A stretch of DNA of 64,000 nt from Caballeronia peredens (GTDB lineage Bacteria; Pseudomonadota; Gammaproteobacteria; Burkholderiales; Burkholderiaceae). The notes below the pieces were generated by a model that was given only the letters and a program-made list of their open reading frames with translations, ran no database searches and had not been told where the DNA came from. The stretch is taken from assembly GCA_001544595.2 (NCBI GenBank), contig FCOH02000018.1:1-64000 (forward strand), in the 5' to 3' direction. This document shows, one piece after another, positions 55,387 through 64,000 of the stretch. The position numbers were made by a program, and so were the translations under genes. How positions within the stretch are numbered: position 1 is the stretch's first letter; each line of letters begins with the position of its first letter.

Positions 55387-56367
55387 ATGAACGCTTTCCT
55401 TCACACGATGCGGCGCGCGGCCGGCGCGCTTCTGGCGGCCGCCGCGCTGCAACCGCTCGCGCATGCGGCCAGCGCGCCGCGTGCGCCGCAGCCGGCCGTT
55501 GCCGCGAGCGCGATCCAGTCGCGCACGATCGACGCAAACGGCGTCCGGCTGCACTATCTGCAAGCCGGCCAGACGACGAATGGCGACGCGACGCCCGTCG
55601 TGCTGCTGCACGGTTACACCGAAACCAGCCACATGTGGCAGCCGCTGATGACGCGGCTCGCGGGCGAGCGCGTCGTGCTGGCGCCCGATCTGCCGGGCGC
55701 GGGCGGCTCGGCGATGCCCGCTTCCGGCTACGACAAGAAGACGCTCGCGCAGGACATTCACGCGATGGTGCGCGCGCTGGGCTATCGGCGCGTGAAGCTC
55801 GTCGGGCACGATATCGGGCTGATGGTCGCGTATGCGTACGCGGCGCAATATCCCGACGAAGTGGAGAGCATCGTGCTGATGGATGCGTTCCTGCCGGGCG
55901 TCGGCGACTGGCAGAAAGTCTGGCTCCTGCGCGACAAGTGGCACTTCAACTTCTACGGCGACACGCCCGAGCAACTCGTGCGCGGCCGCGAACGCGTCTA
56001 TTTCGAGCATTTCTGGAACGATTTCGCCGCCGATCCGGCGCGTTCGGTGAGTGACGCCGATCGCCGCTACTATTCGGCTCAATACGCGCGCAACGGCCGC
56101 ATGCGCGCGGGCTTCGAGTATTTCCACGCGTTCCCGCAGGACGCGCAGGATTTCGCCGGTTTCGCGAAGACGCCGCTCACGATGCCGATGCTCGTCCTCA
56201 CCGGCGAGCGCGCGTCCGGCACGTTCCTGATCGATCAGGCGAAGCTCGTTGCAACCGACGTGCAGGGCGTGGTCGTGCCGGGCGCGGGGCACTGGCTGAT
56301 GGAGGAAGCGCCGGACGCGACCATGACGCAACTCGTGCGTTTCATCGACGCGCCTTCGGCCAACTGA
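55387..56367 (+). CDS. Exported alpha/beta-hydrolase with Asp nucleophile
   Basis: 326 residues with a signal peptide (about 1-27). Oxyanion loop HGYTET and nucleophile Asp142 in GHDIG, not Ser, so it belongs to the epoxide hydrolase/haloalkane or haloacetate dehalogenase branch. A GAGH motif near the C-terminus supplies the histidine (VPGAGHWLMEEAPD). Exported members are less common. It is divergent from a LysR gene. Substrate unknown. Confidence 0.85.
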   Translation: MNAFLHTMRRAAGALLAAAALQPLAHAASAPRAPQPAVAASAIQSRTIDANGVRLHYLQAGQTTNGDATPVVLLHGYTETSHMWQPLMTRLAGERVVLAPDLPGAGGSAMPASGYDKKTLAQDIHAMVRALGYRRVKLVGHDIGLMVAYAYAAQYPDEVESIVLMDAFLPGVGDWQKVWLLRDKWHFNFYGDTPEQLVRGRERVYFEHFWNDFAADPARSVSDADRRYYSAQYARNGRMRAGFEYFHAFPQDAQDFAGFAKTPLTMPMLVLTGERASGTFLIDQAKLVATDVQGVVVPGAGHWLMEEAPDATMTQLVRFIDAPSAN

Positions 56368-56431
56368 TCGAAAACCGCTGTCGCCGGGCGCGCGTCTTGC
56401 GCATGCCCGGCGACGGCACGGGAGAATGCAG

Positions 56432-57394
56432 ATGGGACTTCTCGTCGAAGGAAAATGGCAGGACAAGTGGTACGACACGGCAGCGACCGGCGGACGCTTC
56501 GTGCGCAAGGACGCGGCGTTTCGCAACTGGGTGACGGCCGACGGCGCGCCGGGCCCGAGCGGCTCGGGCGGTTTCGCGGCCGAAGCGGGGCGCTACCACC
56601 TGTATGTGAGTCTCGCGTGCCCGTGGGCGCACCGCACGCTGATCGTGCGCGCGCTCAAAGGGCTCGACGCGATGATCGGCGTATCGGTCGTGCACTGGCT
56701 GATGCTCGAGGACGGCTGGACGTTCGCGGACGGGCCGGGCGTCGTGCCGGACACGATCAACGGCGCGCGCTTCCTGCATCAGGTCTACACGGCCGCCGCG
56801 CCGCGCTACACCGGCCGCGTGACCGTGCCGGTCTTGTGGGACAAGCAACGCGGGACGATCGTCAGCAATGAATCGTCGGAAATCATTCGCATGCTGAATT
56901 CGGCGTTCGACGGCATCGGCGCTACGCCCGGCGATTTCTATCCGCGCGAGCTGCGCGAGGACATCGACGCGCTCAATGCGCGCATCTACGACACGGTGAA
57001 CAACGGCGTCTACAAGGCGGGCTTCGCGACGACGCAAGCCGCCTACGAGGAAGCCGTGACGCCGCTTTTCGAGACGCTCGACTTCCTCGACGCGCGCCTG
57101 AGCACGCGCCGTTACCTGAGCGGCGAGCGTTTCACCGAAGCCGACATTCGCCTCTTCACGACGCTCGTGCGTTTCGACGCGGTGTATGTCGGCCACTTCA
57201 AGTGCAACCTGCGGCGGATCGCGGACTATCCGCATCTTTCGAAGTACGTGCGCGAGATTTACCGGATGCCGGGCGTGGCAGACACGGTGAACTTCGAGCA
57301 CATCAAGCGGCACTACTACGAAAGCCACCGCACGATCAATCCGACGGGCATCGTGCCCGCCGGACCGGTGCTCGACTTCGTCAATCAGTCGTAG
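56432..57394 (+). CDS. Glutathionyl-hydroquinone reductase (GST Xi class)
   Basis: 320 residues from ATG 56432; the ATG 6 nt earlier is too close to GGAG. Catalytic Cys63 in LACPWAHRT is the hallmark of the class, and NESSEIIRMLN and the C-terminal KCNLRRIADYPHL extension agree. It reduces glutathionyl-hydroquinones, for example from quinone or halo-phenol breakdown, to free hydroquinone and GSSG. Confidence 0.93.
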   Translation: MGLLVEGKWQDKWYDTAATGGRFVRKDAAFRNWVTADGAPGPSGSGGFAAEAGRYHLYVSLACPWAHRTLIVRALKGLDAMIGVSVVHWLMLEDGWTFADGPGVVPDTINGARFLHQVYTAAAPRYTGRVTVPVLWDKQRGTIVSNESSEIIRMLNSAFDGIGATPGDFYPRELREDIDALNARIYDTVNNGVYKAGFATTQAAYEEAVTPLFETLDFLDARLSTRRYLSGERFTEADIRLFTTLVRFDAVYVGHFKCNLRRIADYPHLSKYVREIYRMPGVADTVNFEHIKRHYYESHRTINPTGIVPAGPVLDFVNQS

Positions 57395-58236
57395 CGATAC
57401 ACGCCATGCTTCGTTTTGCGCCCGAGCCGCCCCGCCGAGACGAGCTCGCGCAGCAGCGGGCACGCGCGGTATTTGGAATCGCCGAAGTCCTTGAGGAACA
57501 CGTCCATCACGGACAGGCACACGTCCAGGCCGATCAGATCGGCGAGCCCGAGCGGGCCGATCGGATGATTGGCGCCGAGCTTCATGCCCGCGTCGATTTC
57601 CTCGGCGCTCGCGACGCCTTCGTAGAGCACGAAGAACGCTTCGTTGATCATTGGCACGAGAATGCGGTTGACGACGAAGCCCGGCGAATTACGCACGCCG
57701 ATCGGCGATTTGTCGAGCTTTTCGGTGAGTTCGCGCACGGCGGAGGCGGTGGCGTCGCTCGTCTGCACGCCGCGAATCACTTCGACGAGTTGCAGCAGCG
57801 GCACCGGATTGAAGAAGTGCATGCCGATGAAGCGCTCGGGCGTGGCGAGCGTCGCGGCGAGCGAAGTGATCGAGATCGACGACGTATTCGACGCGATGAT
57901 CGCATCCGGCCGCGCCGCCGCCTCGATCTGCTTCAGGATGCGGTTCTTGAGTTCGACGTTTTCGGTCGCGGCTTCGATCACGATGTCGGCCGCGGACAGG
58001 CGCGCGTAATCGGTCGAGGTTTCGATGCGCGTGAGCGCGGCGTCACGCGCCGGCGCCGCGAGCTTGTCCTTCGACACGAGCCGCTCCAGGCTGCCGGTGA
58101 GCGTGGCAATGCCTTTCGCGAGCGCGGCGTCGGTGACGTCGATCAGCACGACCTTGAAGCCCGCGACGGCCGCCACCTGCGCGATGCCGTTGCCCATGGT
58201 TCCCGCGCCGACGATGCCGACGGTCTGAATGTTCAT
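57385..58236 (-). CDS. 3-hydroxyacyl-CoA (3-hydroxybutyryl-CoA) dehydrogenase
   Basis: 283 residues. NAD-binding GAGTMGNGIAQ (10-20), catalytic His in GMHFFNPVP with the NTSSISIT segment, and NSPGFVVNRIL. It interconverts 3-hydroxyacyl-CoA and 3-oxoacyl-CoA. The stop overlaps the 3' end of the convergent reductase gene by 10 nt. Alternative names are Hbd and PaaH; the exact pathway is not visible. Confidence 0.92.
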   Translation of the reverse strand: MNIQTVGIVGAGTMGNGIAQVAAVAGFKVVLIDVTDAALAKGIATLTGSLERLVSKDKLAAPARDAALTRIETSTDYARLSAADIVIEAATENVELKNRILKQIEAAARPDAIIASNTSSISITSLAATLATPERFIGMHFFNPVPLLQLVEVIRGVQTSDATASAVRELTEKLDKSPIGVRNSPGFVVNRILVPMINEAFFVLYEGVASAEEIDAGMKLGANHPIGPLGLADLIGLDVCLSVMDVFLKDFGDSKYRACPLLRELVSAGRLGRKTKHGVYRYD

Positions 58237-58351
58237 GCTTTTGCTCTCCCTCAATCTGAGCCGGCCCGGGCGGCCGGCAAGCCGAAAATGGTCGATGCGC
58301 GCGCAAGGCGCGTCCGGGTATCGATTCTAACCAGCGATACGGGCCGCGACG

Positions 58352-58831
58352 TTAGCCGAAAGCCGTCAAATCTCTCGGCGCGAGGCCGTGTTCGTGACAA
58401 TAGGCAACATAACGGTCCCAGCCGCTGCGCCAGTTCTCCGCCGCGAGAATGTGGCCGCTGTCGTTCACGAACAGCAGTTCGCCCTGAATGATGTTGAGCG
58501 TGACGATGTCCGCGCCGCCCGAATCCGCCGGCAGCGCCTCGGGCGTGTGGCTCGACCCGGCCGTTTCGTACACGATGCTGCCCGGCTCCGCGATCCAGTC
58601 GTGCTCGCGATACTTCCAGCGCCCCTGCACCGTGTAGACGACGACCGTTCCCGTATGGCGATGCCGCGGCATCTGGCCCTTCGCGGGCGCCTTCATGAGC
58701 GCGATGGTCTCGCCGCGAATCGGATCGAGCTTGAAATACTTGACCAGCACGCGCTCGCTGTAGGGCGAAAACGGCACCCACGGCAGGTCGGCGTCGTTGA
58801 GGCACGTGGTATGGATCTGTTCGAACAGCAT
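58352..58831 (-). CDS. Cupin-fold protein, dihydroxyacetophenone dioxygenase-like
   Basis: 159 residues with AAGGAG about 9 nt upstream of the ATG. Metal-binding cupin motif 1 MPRHRHTGTVVVYTVQGRW and motif 2 around ETAGSSHTPEA. The N-terminal DLPWVPFSPYSERVLVKYFK part resembles 2,4'-dihydroxyacetophenone dioxygenase and its relatives. It may be an iron-dependent ring- or C-C-cleaving enzyme. Substrate unknown. Confidence 0.8.
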   Translation of the reverse strand: MLFEQIHTTCLNDADLPWVPFSPYSERVLVKYFKLDPIRGETIALMKAPAKGQMPRHRHTGTVVVYTVQGRWKYREHDWIAEPGSIVYETAGSSHTPEALPADSGGADIVTLNIIQGELLFVNDSGHILAAENWRSGWDRYVAYCHEHGLAPRDLTAFG

Positions 58832-58951
58832 GATGTCGGCTCCTTGCGCTGAGACGTCCATTCTAGAGAGCGGCGCGGCCCGCGAACATCGGCCGAACGG
58901 ACGACCCTTTCGTCCGAGCCGGATTGCGCGCTATCTGCTATCGTCCGTGCC

Positions 58952-59874
<923 letters not shown>

Positions 59875-59878
<4 letters not shown>

Positions 59879-60636
59879 ATCTATACGCCGTTCGCGCGAT
59901 CTACCGTTTCGAGATGGCGCGCGCCGGACGCACGCTGATGCAGAGCATCGTGTCGCCGGTCATCTCCACGTCGCTTTACTTCGTCGTGTTCGGCGCGGCC
60001 ATCGGCTCGCGCATTCCGGAAGTGGACGGCATCAGCTACGGCGCGTTCATCGTGCCCGGCCTCGTGATGCTCTCGCTGCTCACGCAAAGTATCGCCAATG
60101 CGTCTTTCGGCATCTATTTTCCGAAGTTTACCGGCACCATCTACGAACTGCTGTCCGCGCCGGTGTCGCACTTCGAACTCGTCGTGAGTTATGTGGGCGC
60201 GGCCGCGACCAAGTCCGTCGTCCTCGGCCTGATCATTCTCGTGACCGCGCGATTATTCGTGCCGCTCAGAATCGATCATCCGGTCTGGATGATCGTCTTC
60301 CTGCTGCTCACGTCGGTGACCTTCAGTCTGCTCGGATTCATCATAGGCATCTGGGCGGACGGCTTCGAGAAGCTGCAGATCATTCCGCTGCTGATCGTCA
60401 CGCCGCTGACGTTTCTCGGCGGCAGCTTCTATTCGATCCACATCCTGCCGCCGTTCTGGAAGACCGTGGCGCTGTTCAATCCGGTTGTCTATCTGATCAG
60501 CGGTTTTCGGTGGAGCTTTTACGGACTCGCGGATGTCCAAGTCGGCGTGAGTTTCGGTATGACGGTGGTATTCCTCGGCGTATTCATCGCGATCACCGCG
60601 TGGATCTTCAAGACGGGATACCGGCTCAAATCCTAG
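59875..60636 (+). CDS. ABC-2 type transporter permease
   Basis: 253 residues with six membrane helices. ABC-2 features: ISYGAFIVPGLVMLSLLTQS, FTGTIYELLSAPVSHFELV, and the central TFLGGSFYSIHILPPFWK. Pairs with the ATPase to export an unknown substrate (lipid, polysaccharide or drug). Translationally coupled by ATGA. No accessory subunit seen. Confidence 0.92.
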
Positions 60637-60673
60637 AGCGGTGGAACGCGCCGGGCATGAAGGCGTTCATCGG

Positions 60674-61156
60674 ATGAAAATCATGAGACGCACGAAGCGC
60701 AGTTTTCTGGGCGTCGTGACAGGCGCCTTCGCGCTCGGCGAAGCCCGCACGGCGCCGGCCCGATCCTACGAAGTCGATCACGGCGCGGCCGGCTGGCGCC
60801 GCCGCCTTTCCGCCGAGCAATTCCGCGTGCTGCGCCGGGGCGGCACCGAGCCGCCCTTCGCGAGCCCGTTGCTCAAGGAACGGCGCAGCGGCGTCTACGC
60901 GTGCGCGGGATGCGGCCTCGAACTGTTTTCCTCCGCGGCAAAATTCGACAGCGGCACCGGCTGGCCGAGCTTCTGGAAGCCGCGCGACGGCGCCGTCGCC
61001 ACGCACGCCGATGCAACCGGCCACATGCGCAACGAAGTGCACTGCCGGCGCTGCGGCGGACATCTCGGCCACGTTTTCGACGACGGCCCGAAGCCCACGG
61101 GCCTGCGTTACTGCATGAACGGCGCGGCGCTAGACTTCCGGCAACAGGAAGTCTGA
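60674..61156 (+). CDS. msrB: Peptide-methionine (R)-S-oxide reductase, probably exported
   Basis: 160 residues. Zinc cysteines in CAGCG and CRRCGG, the SGTGWPSFW motif, and the catalytic Cys in RYCMNGAALDF. It reduces methionine-R-sulfoxide in proteins. The N-terminal 25-30 residues are basic then hydrophobic (MRRTKRSFLGVVTGAFALGE), absent in cytosolic E. coli-type MsrB, so export is likely. Start may be ATG 60674 or 60683. Confidence 0.88.
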   Translation: MKIMRRTKRSFLGVVTGAFALGEARTAPARSYEVDHGAAGWRRRLSAEQFRVLRRGGTEPPFASPLLKERRSGVYACAGCGLELFSSAAKFDSGTGWPSFWKPRDGAVATHADATGHMRNEVHCRRCGGHLGHVFDDGPKPTGLRYCMNGAALDFRQQEV

Positions 61157-61192
61157 CGCGTCGCTTCCAGTCAACCTTTCTCGCGACTTGCC

Positions 61193-61774
61193 ATGAACGC
61201 ACCCGAACTCAAGCTCGACGCGGCGAAGACCGCGCTCGTGCTGATCGATCTTCAGGCGGGCATCGCCGCCTTGCCCGTGCAACCTCACGACGCCGCCAGC
61301 GTGCTCGCCAACGCGCGCGCGCTCGCCGACCGCTTCCGCGCGCTCGGTGCGCCGGTGGTGCTCGTCAAGGTCGCGTTTCCGGCCGCGCCGGGCGGCCTGC
61401 GCCCGATCACCGATTCCGGGCAAGTTCAGGAAGCGCCCGAGCCGGCGGGCTGGAGCGACCTGTGCCCCGAACTCGGCGCGCAGGCGACGGACATCGTCGT
61501 GACCAAGCGGCAGTGGGGCGCGTTCTACGGCACGGACCTGGAGCCGCAACTGCGGCGGCGGGGCATCGACACGATCGTTCTGGGCGGCATCGCGACAGCC
61601 ATCGGCGTGGATTCGACCGCGCGCGGCGCGCACGAGCGCGGCTATCAGCAGATCTTCGTCGAGGACGCGATGAGCGATCTGCACGCCGACACCCACGAAT
61701 CGACTTGCCGGTCCATTTTTCCGCGCATCGGCCGGATTCGTTCGACGGAGCAGGTTCTCGCGGCACTGGCATAG
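61193..61774 (+). CDS. Isochorismatase-family hydrolase
   Basis: 193 residues, cysteine-hydrolase fold: Asp in VLIDLQAGI and Lys in VVTKRQWGAFYGTDLE are present, but at the usual nucleophile-Cys place there is Gly (GGIATAIGVDSTARGAHERGY). That matches vinyl-ether-cleaving isochorismatases, which lack the Cys, or an inactive relative, and argues against nicotinamidase activity. Reaction otherwise unknown. Confidence 0.82.
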   Translation: MNAPELKLDAAKTALVLIDLQAGIAALPVQPHDAASVLANARALADRFRALGAPVVLVKVAFPAAPGGLRPITDSGQVQEAPEPAGWSDLCPELGAQATDIVVTKRQWGAFYGTDLEPQLRRRGIDTIVLGGIATAIGVDSTARGAHERGYQQIFVEDAMSDLHADTHESTCRSIFPRIGRIRSTEQVLAALA

Positions 61775-61837
61775 CGGCGCGCGTCGCCTATGCTGTAGCG
61801 TACGTCCGATATCGACGGACGCGAACGAGGTGCGGTG

Positions 61838-62884
61838 ATGGCGGCCATTCCGAAAGTAGCGATCGCGTGTCAGGGCGGCGGCAGCCATGCGGCGTTCGCC
61901 GCGGGCGTGCTCGAAGCGCTGCTGAGCGGCGAGTTCTACAGCCGTTTCGAACTGGTCGCGCTGTCCGGCACGTCCGGCGGCGCGATGTGCAGCGCGCTCG
62001 CGTGGGCCGGTTTGCTGCTCGGCGGCCCCGCCGATGCCGTGCGGCGTCTCGCCGGCTTCTGGAAGGATTTGCAGGCGCGCGACGGTCCGGATATCGTCGC
62101 CAATGCGCTCGGCACGTGGTACGCGCGTCTGCCGATCAACGCGGAAATCAGCCCGTATCTCTATCCGCCGGTCGCCGAAGAGCGCCTGCGCGAACTGCTC
62201 GACAAGCATTTGCCATTCGCCTCGCTGCCGGTGGAACCCGAACGGCGCGCGAAGCCGACGCTGCTGATCGGCGCAACCGATGTGCGCTCCGGCGATCGCG
62301 TCATTTTCGCGGGCGAAAAGCTGGATCTGGATCAGCTGGTCGCGTCGGCTGCGGTGCCGCCGCTGTATCGCGCCGTCGCCGCGGATGGCCGCATGTGCTG
62401 GGACGGCCTCTTCAGCAGCAATCCGCCCGTGCGCGAGTTCACCGATTTCGCGCTCGCGTCGCGGCCCGACGAGATCTGGGTCGTGCAGATCAACCCGCAG
62501 TATCGTCGCGAATTGCCTGAATCGATGAACGAGATTATCGATCGTCGCAACGAACTGTCCGGAAACCTTGCGCTCGGGCAGGAGCTTTATTTCACGACAC
62601 GCGTCAACGAGTTGCTGGCTGCGAACAAGTCCCTCGCGAAGCGCTACAAGCCGATCAAGATTCGCGTCGTGCAGATGCATCTCGATGCGAAGGACTATCC
62701 CGGTCCGCTCGACTATGCATCGAAGCTCGACCGCAATCCCGCGCTCATTCACGCGCTGATCCGCAAGGGACGCGAGCGCGCTGCGTGGTTCTTCGATGAG
62801 CGTTCGGACTGGCCGCGCGAAGGCACCGTGCCGCATCGAAGCGTTTATGCGGCGAATCCGCTGGTGGCGTCGAACGCATCCTGA
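61838..62884 (+). CDS. Patatin-like phospholipase
   Basis: 348 residues. Oxyanion motif CQGGGSHAAFAAGV, nucleophile Ser in LSGTSGGAM (GTSGG), and the Asp of DGLFSSNPP; together they form the patatin Ser-Asp dyad. It hydrolyses acyl ester bonds of lipids. I chose ATG 61838; a GTG 3 nt earlier is equally possible. No signal peptide is evident, so it is cytosolic or exported by another route. Confidence 0.85.
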   Translation: MAAIPKVAIACQGGGSHAAFAAGVLEALLSGEFYSRFELVALSGTSGGAMCSALAWAGLLLGGPADAVRRLAGFWKDLQARDGPDIVANALGTWYARLPINAEISPYLYPPVAEERLRELLDKHLPFASLPVEPERRAKPTLLIGATDVRSGDRVIFAGEKLDLDQLVASAAVPPLYRAVAADGRMCWDGLFSSNPPVREFTDFALASRPDEIWVVQINPQYRRELPESMNEIIDRRNELSGNLALGQELYFTTRVNELLAANKSLAKRYKPIKIRVVQMHLDAKDYPGPLDYASKLDRNPALIHALIRKGRERAAWFFDERSDWPREGTVPHRSVYAANPLVASNAS

Positions 62885-63009
62885 TTGACTTAATTTGACA
62901 TCCCGTGGTCTTGTGTGCCCCGTGCGACGGGGCACAATTCGCTTCCATGACGCTCGTCGACGTGCGTTCGAGTGCGCTCGACGTGAAGCGCGAAACATGG
63001 AAGATCACA

Positions 63010-63534
63010 ATGAAAATCAAGGCACTTTCAATCGTCGTCACGACGTTGTTCATCAGTCTCGCCGGCACGGGCGCGTGGGCTCAGCCGTCCGGCAAGGCAT
63101 CCGCCGCGCGCATCGACGGCCAGATGGTTGTGCAGATTGTCGGCCGGGTGAAATCGGTCGATGTGAATGCGGATCGCGTGACCATCGTGAATGCTCAGGA
63201 TCGCGAAATGTATTTGACGACCGGCATGCAGCCGCAACAGATTGCCGCGCTCAGGCCCGGATCGCGCGTGACGGACATGATGCTCCAGCCCGTTACGCTG
63301 ACGCCCGTCAGACAAGCGCCGATTCAGGAAGCGATTCCCGGCGAGAGCATGTTCATTGCGCAAGTGGCGGACGTCGATACCAAGGCGGGCGTCGTCATGC
63401 TCAAGGATGCCGATGGCTTGCCGGTCGAAATACACGTGCGCGATCCGCACAAGGCGGCCATGCTGGCGGGCGGCCTGAACGTGAAAGTTGAAGTGCTGGG
63501 TGCGCCGTCGAGCGCATCGGTGACGAAGGGCTGA
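63010..63534 (+). CDS. Exported beta-rich protein (174 aa)
   Basis: Signal peptide MKIKALSIVVTTLFISLAGT then GAWAQ. The mature part contains repeated short beta motifs (MVVQIVGRVKSVDVNADRVT, IVNAQDREMYLTTG, MFIAQVADVDTKAGVVML) that suggest an OB/DUF4114-like small barrel. I do not recognise the family with certainty. An upstream ATG at 62947 exists but does not begin a signal peptide. Confidence 0.65.
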   Translation: MKIKALSIVVTTLFISLAGTGAWAQPSGKASAARIDGQMVVQIVGRVKSVDVNADRVTIVNAQDREMYLTTGMQPQQIAALRPGSRVTDMMLQPVTLTPVRQAPIQEAIPGESMFIAQVADVDTKAGVVMLKDADGLPVEIHVRDPHKAAMLAGGLNVKVEVLGAPSSASVTKG

Positions 63535-63690
63535 AGGGCGGTCTTTTCACATGCCGCTGTTTAGGAATGTTCTGGTATCCGTATTTATTGGATTCCCGTA
63601 ATTTTCAATCACTCGCTGGCGGGGCCCCGCCTGCCAGTCGAGGCATTCGTTCATCCCCTGACCGGATGTTGCGCTTCTCCCCGAGCGCAG

Positions 63691-63724
63691 AACGCGCGAC
63701 GCTTATGCGTCGCGCGTTTTTTTT
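63691..63724 (+). terminator. Strong intrinsic terminator
   Basis: ACGCGCGACGC (63692-63702) pairs with GCGTCGCGCGT (63707-63717) around a TTAT loop and is followed by eight T. It ends plus-strand transcription before the convergent metallophosphoesterase gene. From 63535 to 63691 no gene was found. Confidence 0.9.
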
Positions 63725-63748
63725 CGGCTTGCTTCCCGCTTACGCCGC

Positions 63749-64000
63749 TTACGCCGCAGCAACCAGACGAACGCGCGTAATCTCCGAAGGCGCGCCGAGT
63801 CGTTTCGGCGGTCCCCAATAGCCGGTTCCCCGGCTCGTATAAACCCAGAGTCCGTTGAACTTCACGAGTCCGGCGACGAATGGCTGTTGCAGTCGCACGA
63901 AGAAATTCCATGGCAGGAACTGCCCGCCGTGCGTGTGTCCCGAAAGCTGCAGCGTGAAGCCCGCTTCGGCGGCGGCGGTGGCGCTGCGCGGCTGATGCGC
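63749..64000 (-). CDS. Metallophosphoesterase, C-terminal part (partial)
   Basis: The minus-strand gene enters from the right edge. The visible 83 residues contain GHTHGGQFLPW, the last conserved block of calcineurin-like phosphoesterases, then VYTSRGTGYWGPPKRLGAPS typical of the membrane-anchored YaeI/YkuE branch. The N-terminal metal motifs lie outside the window. Confidence 0.85.
   Translation of the reverse strand, partial: AHQPRSATAAAEAGFTLQLSGHTHGGQFLPWNFFVRLQQPFVAGLVKFNGLWVYTSRGTGYWGPPKRLGAPSEITRVRLVAAA

Overview
The window is GC-rich DNA with the codon usage, gene families and Shine-Dalgarno style of a Burkholderiaceae chromosome or chromid. Paraburkholderia or Caballeronia is the best guess, inferred from Burkholderia-type families such as DUF2968, YXWGXW proteins, CbbR-like LysR regulators, and the combination of OxlT with a formyl-CoA transferase. 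I saw no rRNA, tRNA, CRISPR array or complete insertion sequence.

Layout. (1) 1-10.3 kb is accessory. It holds the 3' end of a probable type VI secretion tssM gene, about 1 kb of decayed DNA with a pseudogene carrying an in-frame stop, one 2430-residue dimodular NRPS ending in a reductase domain (minus strand), a RidA-family pseudogene and a small membrane protein. (2) 10.3-12.2 kb has an aldehyde dehydrogenase and a small unknown protein. (3) 12.3-24.2 kb is a probable oxalate-use locus: LysR regulator, OxlT antiporter, second LysR, PanE-like reductase, FadR-type GntR regulator, succinate/malate-CoA ligase pair, formyl-CoA:oxalate CoA-transferase, FAH-family enzyme and a membrane protein. 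Four copies of a TGTATATCA-centred motif precede panE-like, gntR, sucCD-like and frc. No oxalyl-CoA decarboxylase is present, which fits reduction of oxalyl-CoA to glyoxylate. (4) 24.2-38.4 kb is mixed chromosomal content: CsbD-like, a response regulator coupled to a double-RecA KaiC-like ATPase, DUF2968, Ogt, an exported nuclease, hydrolase, glycosyltransferase-like protein, MATE transporter, YnfA, DUF2891, a KgtP-like transporter, an HTH/coiled-coil protein and an AraC regulator. (5) 38.5-43.3 kb is an acyl-CoA operon (dehydrogenase, ligase, enoyl-CoA hydratase, HIBCH-like hydrolase). (6) 43.4-49.5 kb has exported and membrane proteins and a periplasmic quinoprotein dehydrogenase/cytochrome c/ankyrin operon. 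(7) 49.5-54.3 kb is a minus-strand run: YXWGXW protein, mini-lipoprotein, ECF sigma, membrane anti-sigma-like protein, heavy-metal-sensor-like protein, DUF1800, DUF1501. (8) 54.4-64 kb has a LysR regulator, hydrolases, glutathionyl-hydroquinone reductase, 3-hydroxyacyl-CoA dehydrogenase, cupin, ABC-2 exporter, MsrB, isochorismatase-like protein, patatin, a secreted protein and the end of a metallophosphoesterase gene.

The most interesting parts are the unusual NRPS (its first condensation domain lacks the catalytic histidine) and the oxalate regulon with its shared operator and no oxalyl-CoA decarboxylase.
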